Assembly (NCBI RefSeq): GCF_016808095.1 | Contig: NC_068971.1 | Coordinates: 49,722,131 to 49,786,130 of the forward strand | Reading direction: 5' to 3' | DNA length: 64,000 nucleotides | Source: Vigna angularis | Taxonomy: Eukaryota; Streptophyta; Magnoliopsida; Fabales; Fabaceae | Shown here: positions 1 through 10,560 of the stretch, in pieces | How the letters are laid out: every line of letters starts with the position of its first letter | Position numbering within the stretch: the stretch's first letter is position 1 | Notes under the pieces: generated by a model | Seen by the model: only the letters and a program-made list of their open reading frames with translations | Database searches by the model: none | What the model was told of the DNA's origin: nothing | Program-made: the position numbers and the translations under genes

Positions 1-622
1 GCATTCATTAGACCAATAACAACCATAGATTTCACTGACCAACCATTGTTTAAGTCTTTTAGATGTCTTCATAGATTTTGTCACATAGCAGAACAAATTA
101 AACATGTCCACTATGACAATTATTGGGACAGTTTTTTTTTTTTTATCTTGTCGTTTTGCTTCTTATTTTTTGTTGCAATGTATAAAGACACCAGAAAACT
201 GTCTCCCCTGGTTAAATGAATGGAAAGAAAAATTATGTTTTCTTTTTATCTTGACACTGACAACTTTACATGACTTTTATATTGGGTAATAATAAATAAC
301 TTAACATTCATTAATCAGCCATATAAACTTAAGAGATTAATTATTTGTTGACCAAATATTGTTTGTAACTTGTGTTAAAAACCTGATTAATCACCTCCGA
401 GAATCTTATTTAAGAAATCTGGGTTCACATATTAAGCTGGTTATATGTTTATGAGAAATTGGAATCATCATGTAAAAGTAAAGTGAAGTTTTTAGGGAAT
501 TGTGTTGCAGTAAGAGAAGGGAGAAAGAGAGTAGATAATCAGGGAAGTATTTGGATATAAATCCATGAGCTGAGGAAAGAAGAGAGTAAATGAAAAGAGC
601 AACCAAAGCTTTATTAGTGATT

Positions 623-3600
623 CTATATGGCATAAAGTATCTTGTGCTCATTGTTTAGTAGCTCAGAATCTGACATAACTGATACCGAAAAAGACCTTGA
701 CCTGCTTCCCATTGAGGATTTCCGAATGCTCCTTAAATTTGAGGCCTCAATGCGATGCCTAATAACCCAGTAACACATGGTGCCCAAAGTTGTGGCCATT
801 ATAGTTGTCCCTATGATAGTGACTCCAATTGCAAGCCACTTCTCATCCTTCCCCACCACTACAAATGACAGTGCTAAGAAGGCCACAGAAATTAGCACAC
901 AAGCCAACCACATCAGCTTGTTAATGATGGCCATCATCTGCTTCTTTGCCTTGTTTTCTATGATCACAACCGAGGTCTGCACCACCACCACAGCCAGAGA
1001 AATGAAGAGGGCAATGGAATCAAAGACAAAGAAAATGAGAAATGCAGCTTGTGGGGCTATGTTTGCTTCACCAATCGTCATTCCCGAACCTGGAGGAATG
1101 TCTTTTGGATCATCAGCAAATTGGCCAGGGACTGTGAAAATAGCTGCAAAGGCAACTGTGGCAATGAGGACTGCAACCACAGTGGTGGAGTTTATTGCAT
1201 TGTTGAGTCCTTCAGCATGTAATTTGTTGATACGTTTGGCTATGCCTTGAACACTTCTTCTGGTTTGGCGGGTGTGTTCCAACTGGTCGTGGACTTCATG
1301 TTTTATGTCACTCACAGTTTGTTTCAACTCACGGGCTGTGGCTGTTGCTGGCTGAGTCTTTAAGGCTTTGGCACTTCGAACACCGTTTTCCAATAGAATG
1401 TCTTTAACTTCAGAGTTCCCAGTTTTTTCAGCAGTGTCTAGTGCAGTTTCGCCAGACTTGTTAACTGCTAAGGAATCTGTTCCTGTCTGTCCAAGAAGCA
1501 ACTTAACAATCTGCACATACAGAAATCAACAGTTCAGACACTATCATTAATCCAATAAAAACTATTAAAATTAACTTTCTTCTGGATCAAGACTGATTCC
1601 TATTGAGTACAAACAAAGTCCCACATCGGATAAAATATGAAATACACATGAGTTTTTATATACACATAAGATACATCCTTTAGTAAGAGGTCTTTTGGAG
1701 TGGTATCAAAAGCAAGTCTGTGAGAGCTTAGCTCAAAGTGGACAATATCTTACTAACTCAAAAAACTAAGCATGAAAATAAGATCATGTTCTCAAAATTC
1801 CCTTGTATTTCTTTCATTATTTTCGAAGGCCAAGCATGCTAAAACCAGATATAATTTCACACCTTTAGAAAGTAGAAGCCAAGGGCCAAAATCTTCAAAA
1901 GAATTCTACCATGAGACCTAGGTCTTAGGTAAAGATCTGAACTTGAACAGTGTAGTGAATATCATAACATCAGTCATAAAGTAAATTTCAACCAAATGAT
2001 AGCCAAATCTTTTGCTTCATCTTTCATCTGTCCCAGGAACAAGTGCATAATAGGTATCAAAAGTATGAGTCAAGATGACTTTTGCAGAATGATTACCCAA
2101 TTATTCTGGATTATCACTTCCATCGTGTTCAAATTGTAGTAAACATTATGAACTCGTTTTGAATTAAAAGAACGAAAGGATGAAACAACTTCTGTGATCA
2201 GGAAAATATCATTCAAGTTGACTGCTAACATGAATTCCTAACAGAGCACTATCAACCCAAATGCTATTCTTGTTCTCACTGCGGGATACCACATGGGAAA
2301 AAAGAACACATTTATCCACATGCATGATCTAAATCACAATCCATTTCTTATAATCATAACCTTGCATATGAAGTTTTTATGTAAATATTAGCTTCATTGT
2401 GAAAGGCATGTTTTCTAATTTACCTGAGCTCTGCCCTTCCTGGTTGCTATATGCAATGGCGTGTTACCCTTGTTATCAACCATGTTTACTGTTGAGGGAT
2501 CAGCTTTTATCAACTCCTCCACCACCTCAAGATTCTGTCCCTTCACTGCCATGTGAAGTGCTGTCTGTCCCTTCTTATCAGTCCGCGTTGCAACTGCAGG
2601 CTCCTTCTCCAGAAGTGCTTCCACAACCTCTACATGTCCATTTCTTGCTGCAGAATGCAAAGCCGTTTTTCCATTACTTCTAGCAATAGTTGCCAGACTA
2701 CTACCTGCTTCCAATAGAAATTTTACAATCTCAATGTGCCCTTGTAATGCAGCAGTGTGCAGGGCTGTGGTGTTGGATGGATCCACTGTCATTGACAACT
2801 CAGAATGAGCCTCCATTAGGATCTTCACAATATCTGCGACAGGGAAAATTGTTAACCATGTACGAAAATAATAAAGAAAAACTGAGAAAAGACGAAAGTG
2901 ACCAACATCCACAGGTAGAAGAGAGATTCAAATTCTTCTTAGATAACAGATACAAAGAGTCTCAATCAATGATTCAATGAAACAACCCGTTATTTTACCC
3001 CAGAGGCCTAAACTGCAATCCAATAAACTGATTCAGATTTTGGATTCATAAAAAATGTCCTAGTTATTGTTAGCATTGGTACATCTAAGAATTAGTATTG
3101 GTTGGCTTAAATAGTCCTAGATTGTAGAACAAAAGGGTATCCAAAATTTACACCTATCGAGTAGTGATTACAAGGTGGGTTACAATCCAGGATGAGCCGT
3201 TGACAAAATATTCAAGGAATCTCAAAAGAAACACAATTGAGATTCCCTCCGAATATCACACACCACAAAAGAGCAAGCATATAAAGTCATATTGAAGGCA
3301 TACCTAAATCGCCTTGTTTGGCAGCAATGTGGAGTGCATCAAAACCATTTCTTGCCTTAATTCCAGCACCAGCAAGATCATAATATTGAATCATCTCCCT
3401 AACCATATCAACATAACCATATTCAGCAGCAACATAAAGCACCGTTTCTCCAGCATGGTTCTGCTTTGTCAACAAAGCACGAAGTTCACCCCCTTCAGTG
3501 CCACTAACCGTGTCTTTCAGAACGCTCAGATTCCCTGCTCTTGCTGCAGAATGCAAAGGGGTATCATCCCTTTTACCTGTCAATTGTTTTGTCATTTTTT

Positions 3601-3652
3601 TCCTTGGCGTGCTTGCTGATACAGCTTGCGGCTGCACAGTTGGTGACTCCAT
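623..3652 (-). CDS. Ankyrin-repeat membrane protein with PGG domain (ITN1-like)
   Basis: Three coding exons on the minus strand (3304-3652, 2424-2833, 623-1510) join in frame to 548 residues. The first ATG of the reading frame is at 3650-3652; the frame stays open five codons upstream without an ATG. Exons 1 and 2 encode a tandem ankyrin array with recognisable cores such as TPLHSAARAGN, DALHIAAKQGD, TALHTAALQGH, TALHSAARNGH, TALHMAVKGQN and TPLHIATRKGR (about residues 30-260). Exon 3 carries a PGG-type C-terminal domain: a basic linker, then four hydrophobic segments near residues 358-498. The family (Arabidopsis ITN1 and relatives) sits in the plasma membrane and acts in salt and ABA responses and protein-protein contacts; that role is inferred by family only. 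The tail is Ser/Arg-rich. A possible 5' UTR donor lies near 4139. Length matches the family, with no sign of damage. Confidence 0.95.
1511..2423 (-). repeat. Intron 2 of the ankyrin gene with a dispersed repeat
   Basis: This 913-bp intron has a GT donor at 2422-2423 and an AG acceptor at 1511-1512 on the minus strand. Within about 1605-1760 is a segment with the words GTCCCACATCGG, TATACACATAAGATA and AAAGTGGACAATATC in order. I recognise this as a widespread eudicot dispersed repeat of the 'CCCACATCGG ... AAAGTGGACAATAT' type. No coding potential is seen. The family assignment is from memory and moderate. Confidence 0.45.
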
Positions 3653-4620
3653 TGGATTTGGATTCACACACCACCCTAATCAATCTCTCAGTTTTGACTC
3701 CAACTACTATATATCAGAATTTAGAACCTTCTTTTCTTCCTTCCAGCAAAAACCCAGATCAACACTTGCATCTTTCATCCCAAACAATTCTCTCTCCTTG
3801 AAGCAACTCAAAGGAGAGGATCATCCAAATCAATACTCAAAAACAAAACTCAAAACATCAGAAACTTTCTATCCTCCTGCAAGCCTCCAGAATCACTGCA
3901 CTGATCACCCAGAAAAAAAAAACTGAGTTAAAACTTAAAAAGTTAAAAAAAAAAAAAACAAACAAAATACCCACAGCATCAAGCTATGCCTTTTCTTATT
4001 GCATTTTCTTCATGCTTGAGAGAAAGTTGGTGAGTGCAGTTTCATAAGAAACAATACAAAAGGTGCAAATTTGATGAAAGAAAAAGTATACAAACAATAA
4101 TAATCAAGGGTGAGTGTGAAGGAAGCTTCTCAGTCTCACCTGGTTGTGTTGGGCTTCATAGAAAGCATTGAGATTTGTGGGTAGCTTTGGTTGGACACGC
4201 TGTAATGTAAAGAAACCAACTTTGGAGACAGAGTAAAAAAGAAGATGGAGAAAGTGATGGGGTTGAAGGAGATGAATATTTAGAAGGCGTAGGCAATAGA
4301 TGGCAATGATTAAGACATAAGAGACGAAAGTCACATGTAAGCAACAACTTTACACGAATATAAATCAGAGGTAGAGATAGCTTAAACTTAACATAGTAGT
4401 GACGATGGAAGAAGGAGAAAGCGTTGCGAATGATATGAATGAAATGATGGGAATAAAAAAATGAAACTGTTTGATGGAAAAAAAGTTGAGAACAGAAGAA
4501 TTAAAAAGGAAAAAGAGTGGCAAACAACAACGGCGGTGGCTAATGTGGTGAAAGAGATGCACGAGACCAAAATCGAAAGAGTCCAATGAACGAAAACGGA
4601 ATTAACAGAACCACGCGCAT
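3653..4620 (-). promoter_or_regulatory. 5' leader and promoter region of the ankyrin gene
   Basis: Upstream of the ankyrin start (reading leftward) the strand has a pyrimidine-rich leader. A candidate 5' UTR splice donor, CAG followed by GTGAGACTGAG, lies at about 4139, so a leader intron is possible. Weak short open frames here are not supported as genes. No clear TATA box or named operator could be fixed. Confidence 0.35.
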
Positions 4621-6244
4621 TTGAATTCCCACATCCGCGAGTGCACCGAGCTTTTTCTTCACGCGCTATAGTTTTTCCCAGTTGACTTTTCCATCGCTAA
4701 TTTGTGTCCTCAATAAAATTATCCACTTTCTTCTTCTTATAAGCTACCACAATCTATTTTTTTTTTATTTTTTTTTCACTTTGGCTGAAGAATTTTTTTT
4801 TTTATCAATTCAACTAAAGGAGTTAAGATTAATTCACAAATAAGTTAAAAATATAAATAACTAATATAAATTTTTTTTAAAAGTTTGTCTAAAATATTCG
4901 GCATAATAAAAAATTGCTTTCTTTATTCGAATGTTACTGTATGAATACAAAGAATCTGTGTTAATTACATAAAATAGAAACAAATTGCGTATAATATTCT
5001 TAATTCTTAAGAAAGCATAGTGTAATTTGTTCCATAAATGATTAACTGGAGTCTAAACCACAAATCATTATTAAAGTTTTTAATTTTGGCAAATTAATTA
5101 GTGCTACTTTACCCTTTTTAAAAAAAATTAATTGAGTTTTAATTTAATCATTAATACTCTTTTTTCTCAATTTTAATCATTAAATTTTTCCTATCGTATT
5201 TGGTTACCCTCTTCAGTTTCTATCATAAAAGTTTGCTATATTATAGTATGTTAACTTTTCATATTAATCTTTTAAGATAACCTTTTTCGATTACTTTTTA
5301 AAGATGACTTTTCCTAATAATTTATAGTAACCTGAAATGTTCTTTTCACTTAAAAACTATTTTTTTTATGAAATAAAAAATATATATTTAAAAAGATTAA
5401 ATTGGACTTAAATGGAAAAAAGTTAGAGAACTAAAATACTTTTTTTTTCTTCTAAATTTTAAACTGTAAGCTTGTAAAATTCATTGTCAATAATTATATT
5501 CATTTATTTCTGAAGTAAACACCAACAAATGATTATGTAACAATTAATGGGTGATCCAAGTAAAATATACGCTACTCTATTAAGACTAGATTCAATTATA
5601 AGAACAAAAAAAAGGTTAGTCACGTAACATTGTGAAGGTTACATTATTATCTATGAAATATTTGTTTATTATAAAAATACTTGTAGTCTTCATTAAAAAA
5701 AATTACTACTCCAACAAATCGCATATTATTCTAGACATTTTTAAAATATTATTCTAGACATTTTTAAAATATAATTTTAATAAATTAATTTTAGTTTAAT
5801 TTAACTTTATAAAATAATAAATTAAATATTATATTTTATTTATATTGTTTTTATAAAGTGGAAGAGATATCCGATAAAGATTTCAACTCTAGAAACTTTT
5901 ACAACATTTTCTCTCCAAAATGTTCATTTTCTCTATAAGATTAATGGAGGAGGTTGTGTTAGTAGAAAACATTTCAAAATTTAAGTTAGTTTCAAATCTC
6001 ATATTAAATGCGTAACTAAAAATAATGTAAATAAAATATCTTAATGATTTTATTATTCATAATATAATTTATTATGTGTGAATTTTTATTTTGATAGATT
6101 TCCATTTAAATCTAATGATCCATTTATCTTGTCTTAGTTAGTATTTAATTATATTTTATTAAATTATATAATAATCCGTATTTCTAATCGATCGGACCTC
6201 TTAATGATAGTAATATAATATATACTGAACATGTTTAATTACAA
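4621..6244. other. AT-rich intergenic stretch, nothing recognised
   Basis: No open frame of useful size and no recognisable RNA gene or repeat structure. The sequence is dominated by A/T runs with scattered short direct duplications, for example the repeated word TTATTCTAGACATTTTTAAA at about 5727 and 5749. Confidence 0.6.
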
Positions 6245-6480
6245 AAACTTAATACGTGTTTCTGTTGAAAATGGGACAAGGATAACTGCTTGTCTGAAAG
6301 TCTTGTCTCGGTCGAACGTCTCTCTACTCCATGCTTTGGTAACCGATTACCTGCAGAAGACACTCTGACTCTTAAGTCAAAATTTTTCTCTGTAGGTCTT
6401 TAGTAATTTAATAATGAGTCAAAGTGAGTTTACCTCCAAATTAAACCCTTATTTATAGGGTTTAAAGGAATCTGACCAAT
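6245..6480 (-). mobile_element. LTR-retrotransposon-like remnant
   Basis: A patch less AT-rich than its surroundings holds a near-palindromic GGTAACCGATTACC (about 6338-6351), followed by CTGCAGAAGACACTC. The reverse complement of 6350-6380 resembles a segment near 29222-29251 (about 20 of 30 positions by eye), which suggests related LTR ends in opposite orientation. Boundaries and terminal repeats are not clear. It is called as a remnant only. Confidence 0.4.
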
Positions 6481-8639
6481 TAATTTATCTCTTAATGGTC
6501 ATTAATGCAAACCTAAACTTTTTAACAGTAACCATTGTTACATTAATTGCGTCTTAATAAATCAATAATAATAATATTTTGTGTCACATTATCTTAAAAC
6601 TAGATCAATAATGTAAACAAAGGATGTTCATTTACAATAAATATATATATTATATTCTGAACTTATTCACAGTCAATATATACTCTTTAGTTTACAAACG
6701 CACAGATAAACTTTGCTTTCTAATGTCATGTCATTAATTTTGATTTTGACACACTCCAACCAAAAGTAACCAAGATGCATGCACTTTCATCTTATACCAA
6801 ATTGATTGCGACACCACCAGATAATTTAAACAAAAATTGATATAACTATACTTTCCAAATGTTACATAAATCACACAACTTTTTAAAAATTAAGTAGAAT
6901 TTAAAATATATAAATTTAGATAACATGCTAAAATGAGCTTAATGTAATTTCAACTATTAGGTTAGTGTGACAAGTTAATGGATGATGGAATTCAACCTCA
7001 AAAATATTTAAATTATATTTAACTTTTTTATCTCAAAAATATATAAGACCTTAAAGTTTTTAGTTTTATTACTTTTTTTCAAGTTCTTGTTATTTGATTT
7101 TACTTCGTCTTCTTTTATAATTTATTTTAAGCATAGTAACACTTCTTTTTTTATTATTTATCTCTAAAAATATTAACAACAACGGTGCATGATTACCAAA
7201 AAAATTAATTAACAATGGTCCGGGAATGTGAATTAAAATCTATTAATGCTCTAATAGAGTTATATTGAATTATTACGTTTTTTTCTTTTTGACTTTTGTT
7301 TGAGTTGTTTGTAATGTTTATTTTGTAAATTTAAATTTTCTATTATAGAATACACATATCGTATTTATATTTTATCCTTATAAAATGATAAAAAAATATC
7401 TTAAAAATGTATATAAATTATCCAGAGTACATACTATGAATTATCCACTACCATTTTATAAGTTATTATTTTTTTGAAAAAATATAATGACACGAATTAC
7501 ATGTTTTTAAAACTAATTTACAATAATAATAATATCCAATAATTTATTATTTCTGTTGTAACATTAGAAGAATTCTTCATTCTCTCCTCAAACTAACTAA
7601 ATAACTTTAATAAAAAATTTGTCATCTTCCCGAGTCACTGAAAGGCCTAAGTTTAAAATCTTTAGTCTTAAATATTTTTAACAATGAGATTTAAAACTTG
7701 ATTTGTGTGCGCGATTGTTGGTGGTTGCATTGATAAACTAATACGGTAAAATTGAGATTTGTTCGGCCTTCTCACATGTATTTTTCCTTTTAAGTAATTT
7801 CATAAGATTGTTTTTATTTTTCAATGAAATTTATCAAGTAAAACAATACATTTTGAAAAAAAAATACTACAAAAATATCAAATATACTCTTTGACAAATT
7901 ATACTATGTAATTAAACGTTTCTAAATATTATCAAAAAATAATTTGTACTAAGATAAAGAAAGTATTTGTGTTTTAAAATTTTACCTTTTTACATAATTA
8001 ATTATATGAATCAAATAGTCTGTCATTTTCAGTGATGAAGTTAGCCACTTTTGCTCTCGGTCATCGATTTCTCTTTGAAAAACTTCAACATAAAAATTAT
8101 TAACGTTGACATTTGAAATGCAAATTTCTATGGGAACTGCATTTCAATAACATAAAAACGTGAATCACGGTCCAATCTTTAGCACAAACAAAACTACGTT
8201 AGTTTTGTTAAATATAAGGATTATAAAATTTAATAAAACTATACATTTTTAAAGACTACCCATACATTTAAACAAAAAGTCAATGAAACATAAAAAAGAA
8301 TCAAATGAAAAAACCTAAAAATTCAAAGATCGATAAAAATAAATCAGATGAATAATATATAAATAAAAAGACTCATTTTAAGTTAACGACGATGTTTTAA
8401 TTTCTTATATAAATCCTATTAATTACTTAGTAGTGCAAGTTTTTTCTGGTGTCTCTTACAAAATTTCATAAAAAGAAGCTTACATCTATAGTGTCATCAC
8501 ATGGTTCACAAAGCATCCAAAGAAAATCAACTATCTGTTTTATGACTATTTTAGTGTTGATGTTCTTGATGGAAATGGAATCTTTGAAATAATGAAATGA
8601 ATGTAAAAAGCACCAACTGACCAGGAGGGAACACAGCAG
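6481..8639. other. AT-rich intergenic stretch, nothing recognised
   Basis: No gene-like open frame, tRNA or strong repeat was found. It has many homopolymer runs and simple AT-rich words. Confidence 0.55.
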
Positions 8640-8667
8640 CAAGACAGAACAAGTATGTTCTGTCTTG
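8640..8667. repeat. Perfect 12-bp hairpin
   Basis: The arms at 8640-8651 (CAAGACAGAACA) and 8656-8667 (TGTTCTGTCTTG) are perfectly complementary around a 4-nt AGTA loop. No adjacent gene explains it. It could be a chance palindrome or the join of two transposon ends. Confidence 0.7.
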
Positions 8668-9119
8668 TTATTTTTATTAGATATTGTTATTTAGTTGTTA
8701 AATTTAATGATGTTCTTTTTGTATTATAAGGGCGTGTGAAGAGTTCAGTTTCTCTCATTTATTGAATATTAAATGATAGTAGGAAAATTTTGTATGATAA
8801 TGTTTTTTAAGACATGTAGTACAATTTGCAACACCATGCTTGAAAACTGTGAGCGCGACAAACTTCCATCAAGTAATCTTTCTGTTGTCAACCATCAGTT
8901 TATAGAGAGCAAATCCACCTCGATGACAGCCCGCCATCCTAGAAGTCATGTTTTCTACTTCAACCTGAGATTAAAAATTAGAGTCATGCCTAAAAAAAAA
9001 ATGATGGTTGTAAATATAGGCCTTAAATTTAGAAACAATAGACTATTGAAACCAGTGTCTCGGGCAGCGAAAAGGGTTTTAAAGAGTGGAAAGCGTGTTA
9101 ATAGTTATTTTTAAAATCT

Positions 9120-9700
9120 TGATTTTCTTTTAAGACTTTTATCAAAAAGTTTAAGTGTTAAAGAAATAGAGCTAAAGAAAATCAACACAAATTTTGTTTT
9201 CTGATTCGAATTAGAAGATTGTACATCCAATCGTTAATCACTTTAAATAGTGATTAATTTTTTCCAATCGTTAATCACTTTAAATAGTAATTAAAAGAAC
9301 AGAAAATATTTTTCTTCGACAAACGAACGGAAGTATCTGCTTAATCAACTTGAAGAGAACTGCTTTGACCTTAGACATTTAGACATACTAAGCGCAACTC
9401 TAATACTGTCAAATGAAAAGTTATCTTGTAAGAGTTGTGAAAACCTCTATTATAAGCCCGTGCAGGGTCAGAAACTGAAAAGACATATCCCAACTGCCAG
9501 TAATAATCGATTATCATAAGTGATAATCAATTATCTGTGTCCGTTATGGAATTTTTAAAAAGTGATAATTGATTATCCTGAAAAATAATTGATTATTTGC
9601 GCGAACAACTCTTCTTTAATTAAACCCGTGATAATCGATTATTACACGAAATAATCGATTATACGTGCAAAATTTCTCAAAAATGGAAAACTTGTAAGTA
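9120..9700. repeat. Repeat-rich segment with clustered TAATCGATTA palindromes
   Basis: Between about 9505 and 9665 the word ATAATCGATTAT and one-base variants (ATAATCAATTAT, ATAATTGATTAT) occur at least six times. Upstream, a 37-bp tandem duplication starting CCAATCGTTAATCAC begins at 9227 and 9264. The same palindrome family recurs near 16870-17030. It looks like decayed LTR or non-coding retroelement sequence; no domain-coding frame remains. Confidence 0.5.
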
Positions 9701-10080
9701 TTTACATCAACAAAATTATTCCTATTAATTTATTCTACAGAAATACTTTTAAATAAATGCAACACAAATTTTTGAACTTCTTCTTGTAGCATAATCAAAA
9801 CCATAAAATCTTCAAGAGAACAATGCTCTTCGTTAGTAACATATATAGACTAGCTACTGGGAATAAAATATCAGGTATTTTTGTTCCAACAGATCCCATT
9901 ATAAACCAGAGGAAGAAATATCACTAAGCATTTAGTGCTAAATATGTAGCTATGTCACTATCATCATTTCATCATGCTACAAGGGGCTTCGTCTGAAAGC
10001 TAGCATATTAGGTGGCTTTGAAGTTCACTATGTATATTGTGTCGTCACTGATATCTTGAAGTAGGAATTATTAAACTTAC

Positions 10081-10218
10081 AAGGGATGAGGCAGACACTC
10101 CAATTTCTTCAACTGCTTCACGAACTATGCTATCAAACATCTCCTGTGAAACCTTTATGTTAATAGATTCTGCCAACTCCTTGACATATTGATGAGATGT
10201 TATACCAATTTCTTTAGG
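10081..10218 (-). pseudogene. Orphan exon-like segment with both splice sites
   Basis: A 138-bp open block on the minus strand is flanked by a consensus acceptor (TTGACAG before it) and a consensus donor (GTAAGT after it), both phase 0. It reads as 46 residues starting PKEIGITSHQYVKELAES and ending EEIGVSASSL. No partner exon could be found within several kilobases on that strand. I do not recognise the family. It may be a relict exon of a deleted gene or a captured exon. Confidence 0.5.
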
Positions 10219-10560
10219 CTGTCAATATGCAGAATTTTTATTAACAAGAAAAATTACGTGCTTCTATTCAGTAATGAATTAATCATTTAATAGAAGACAA
10301 TCCAGTACAGTTAAAATGTGCGAAAAACAAGATAGAAAAGCAAAAGAAGAGCACATATCATGACAAATACTTATTTCATTTGTGGGATTGAATGTAGTTA
10401 TTGTATTACTGAGTGAACATGATGACAATCATTCATTTTATGCATTGTGCATTTGGTCATGCATGGACTATCACTTTGCTTTACAACTACTTGTCCTCTG
10501 TCGAAGTTGAATTGGAAAAGTAATTAGTGTTATTGATTTAAGACATTTCTGTATGTTCAG

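Noticed and set aside
8773..9114. 113-residue open frame after the hairpin
   Set aside because: No domain, no splice context and no composition shift; it lies in repeat-like DNA.
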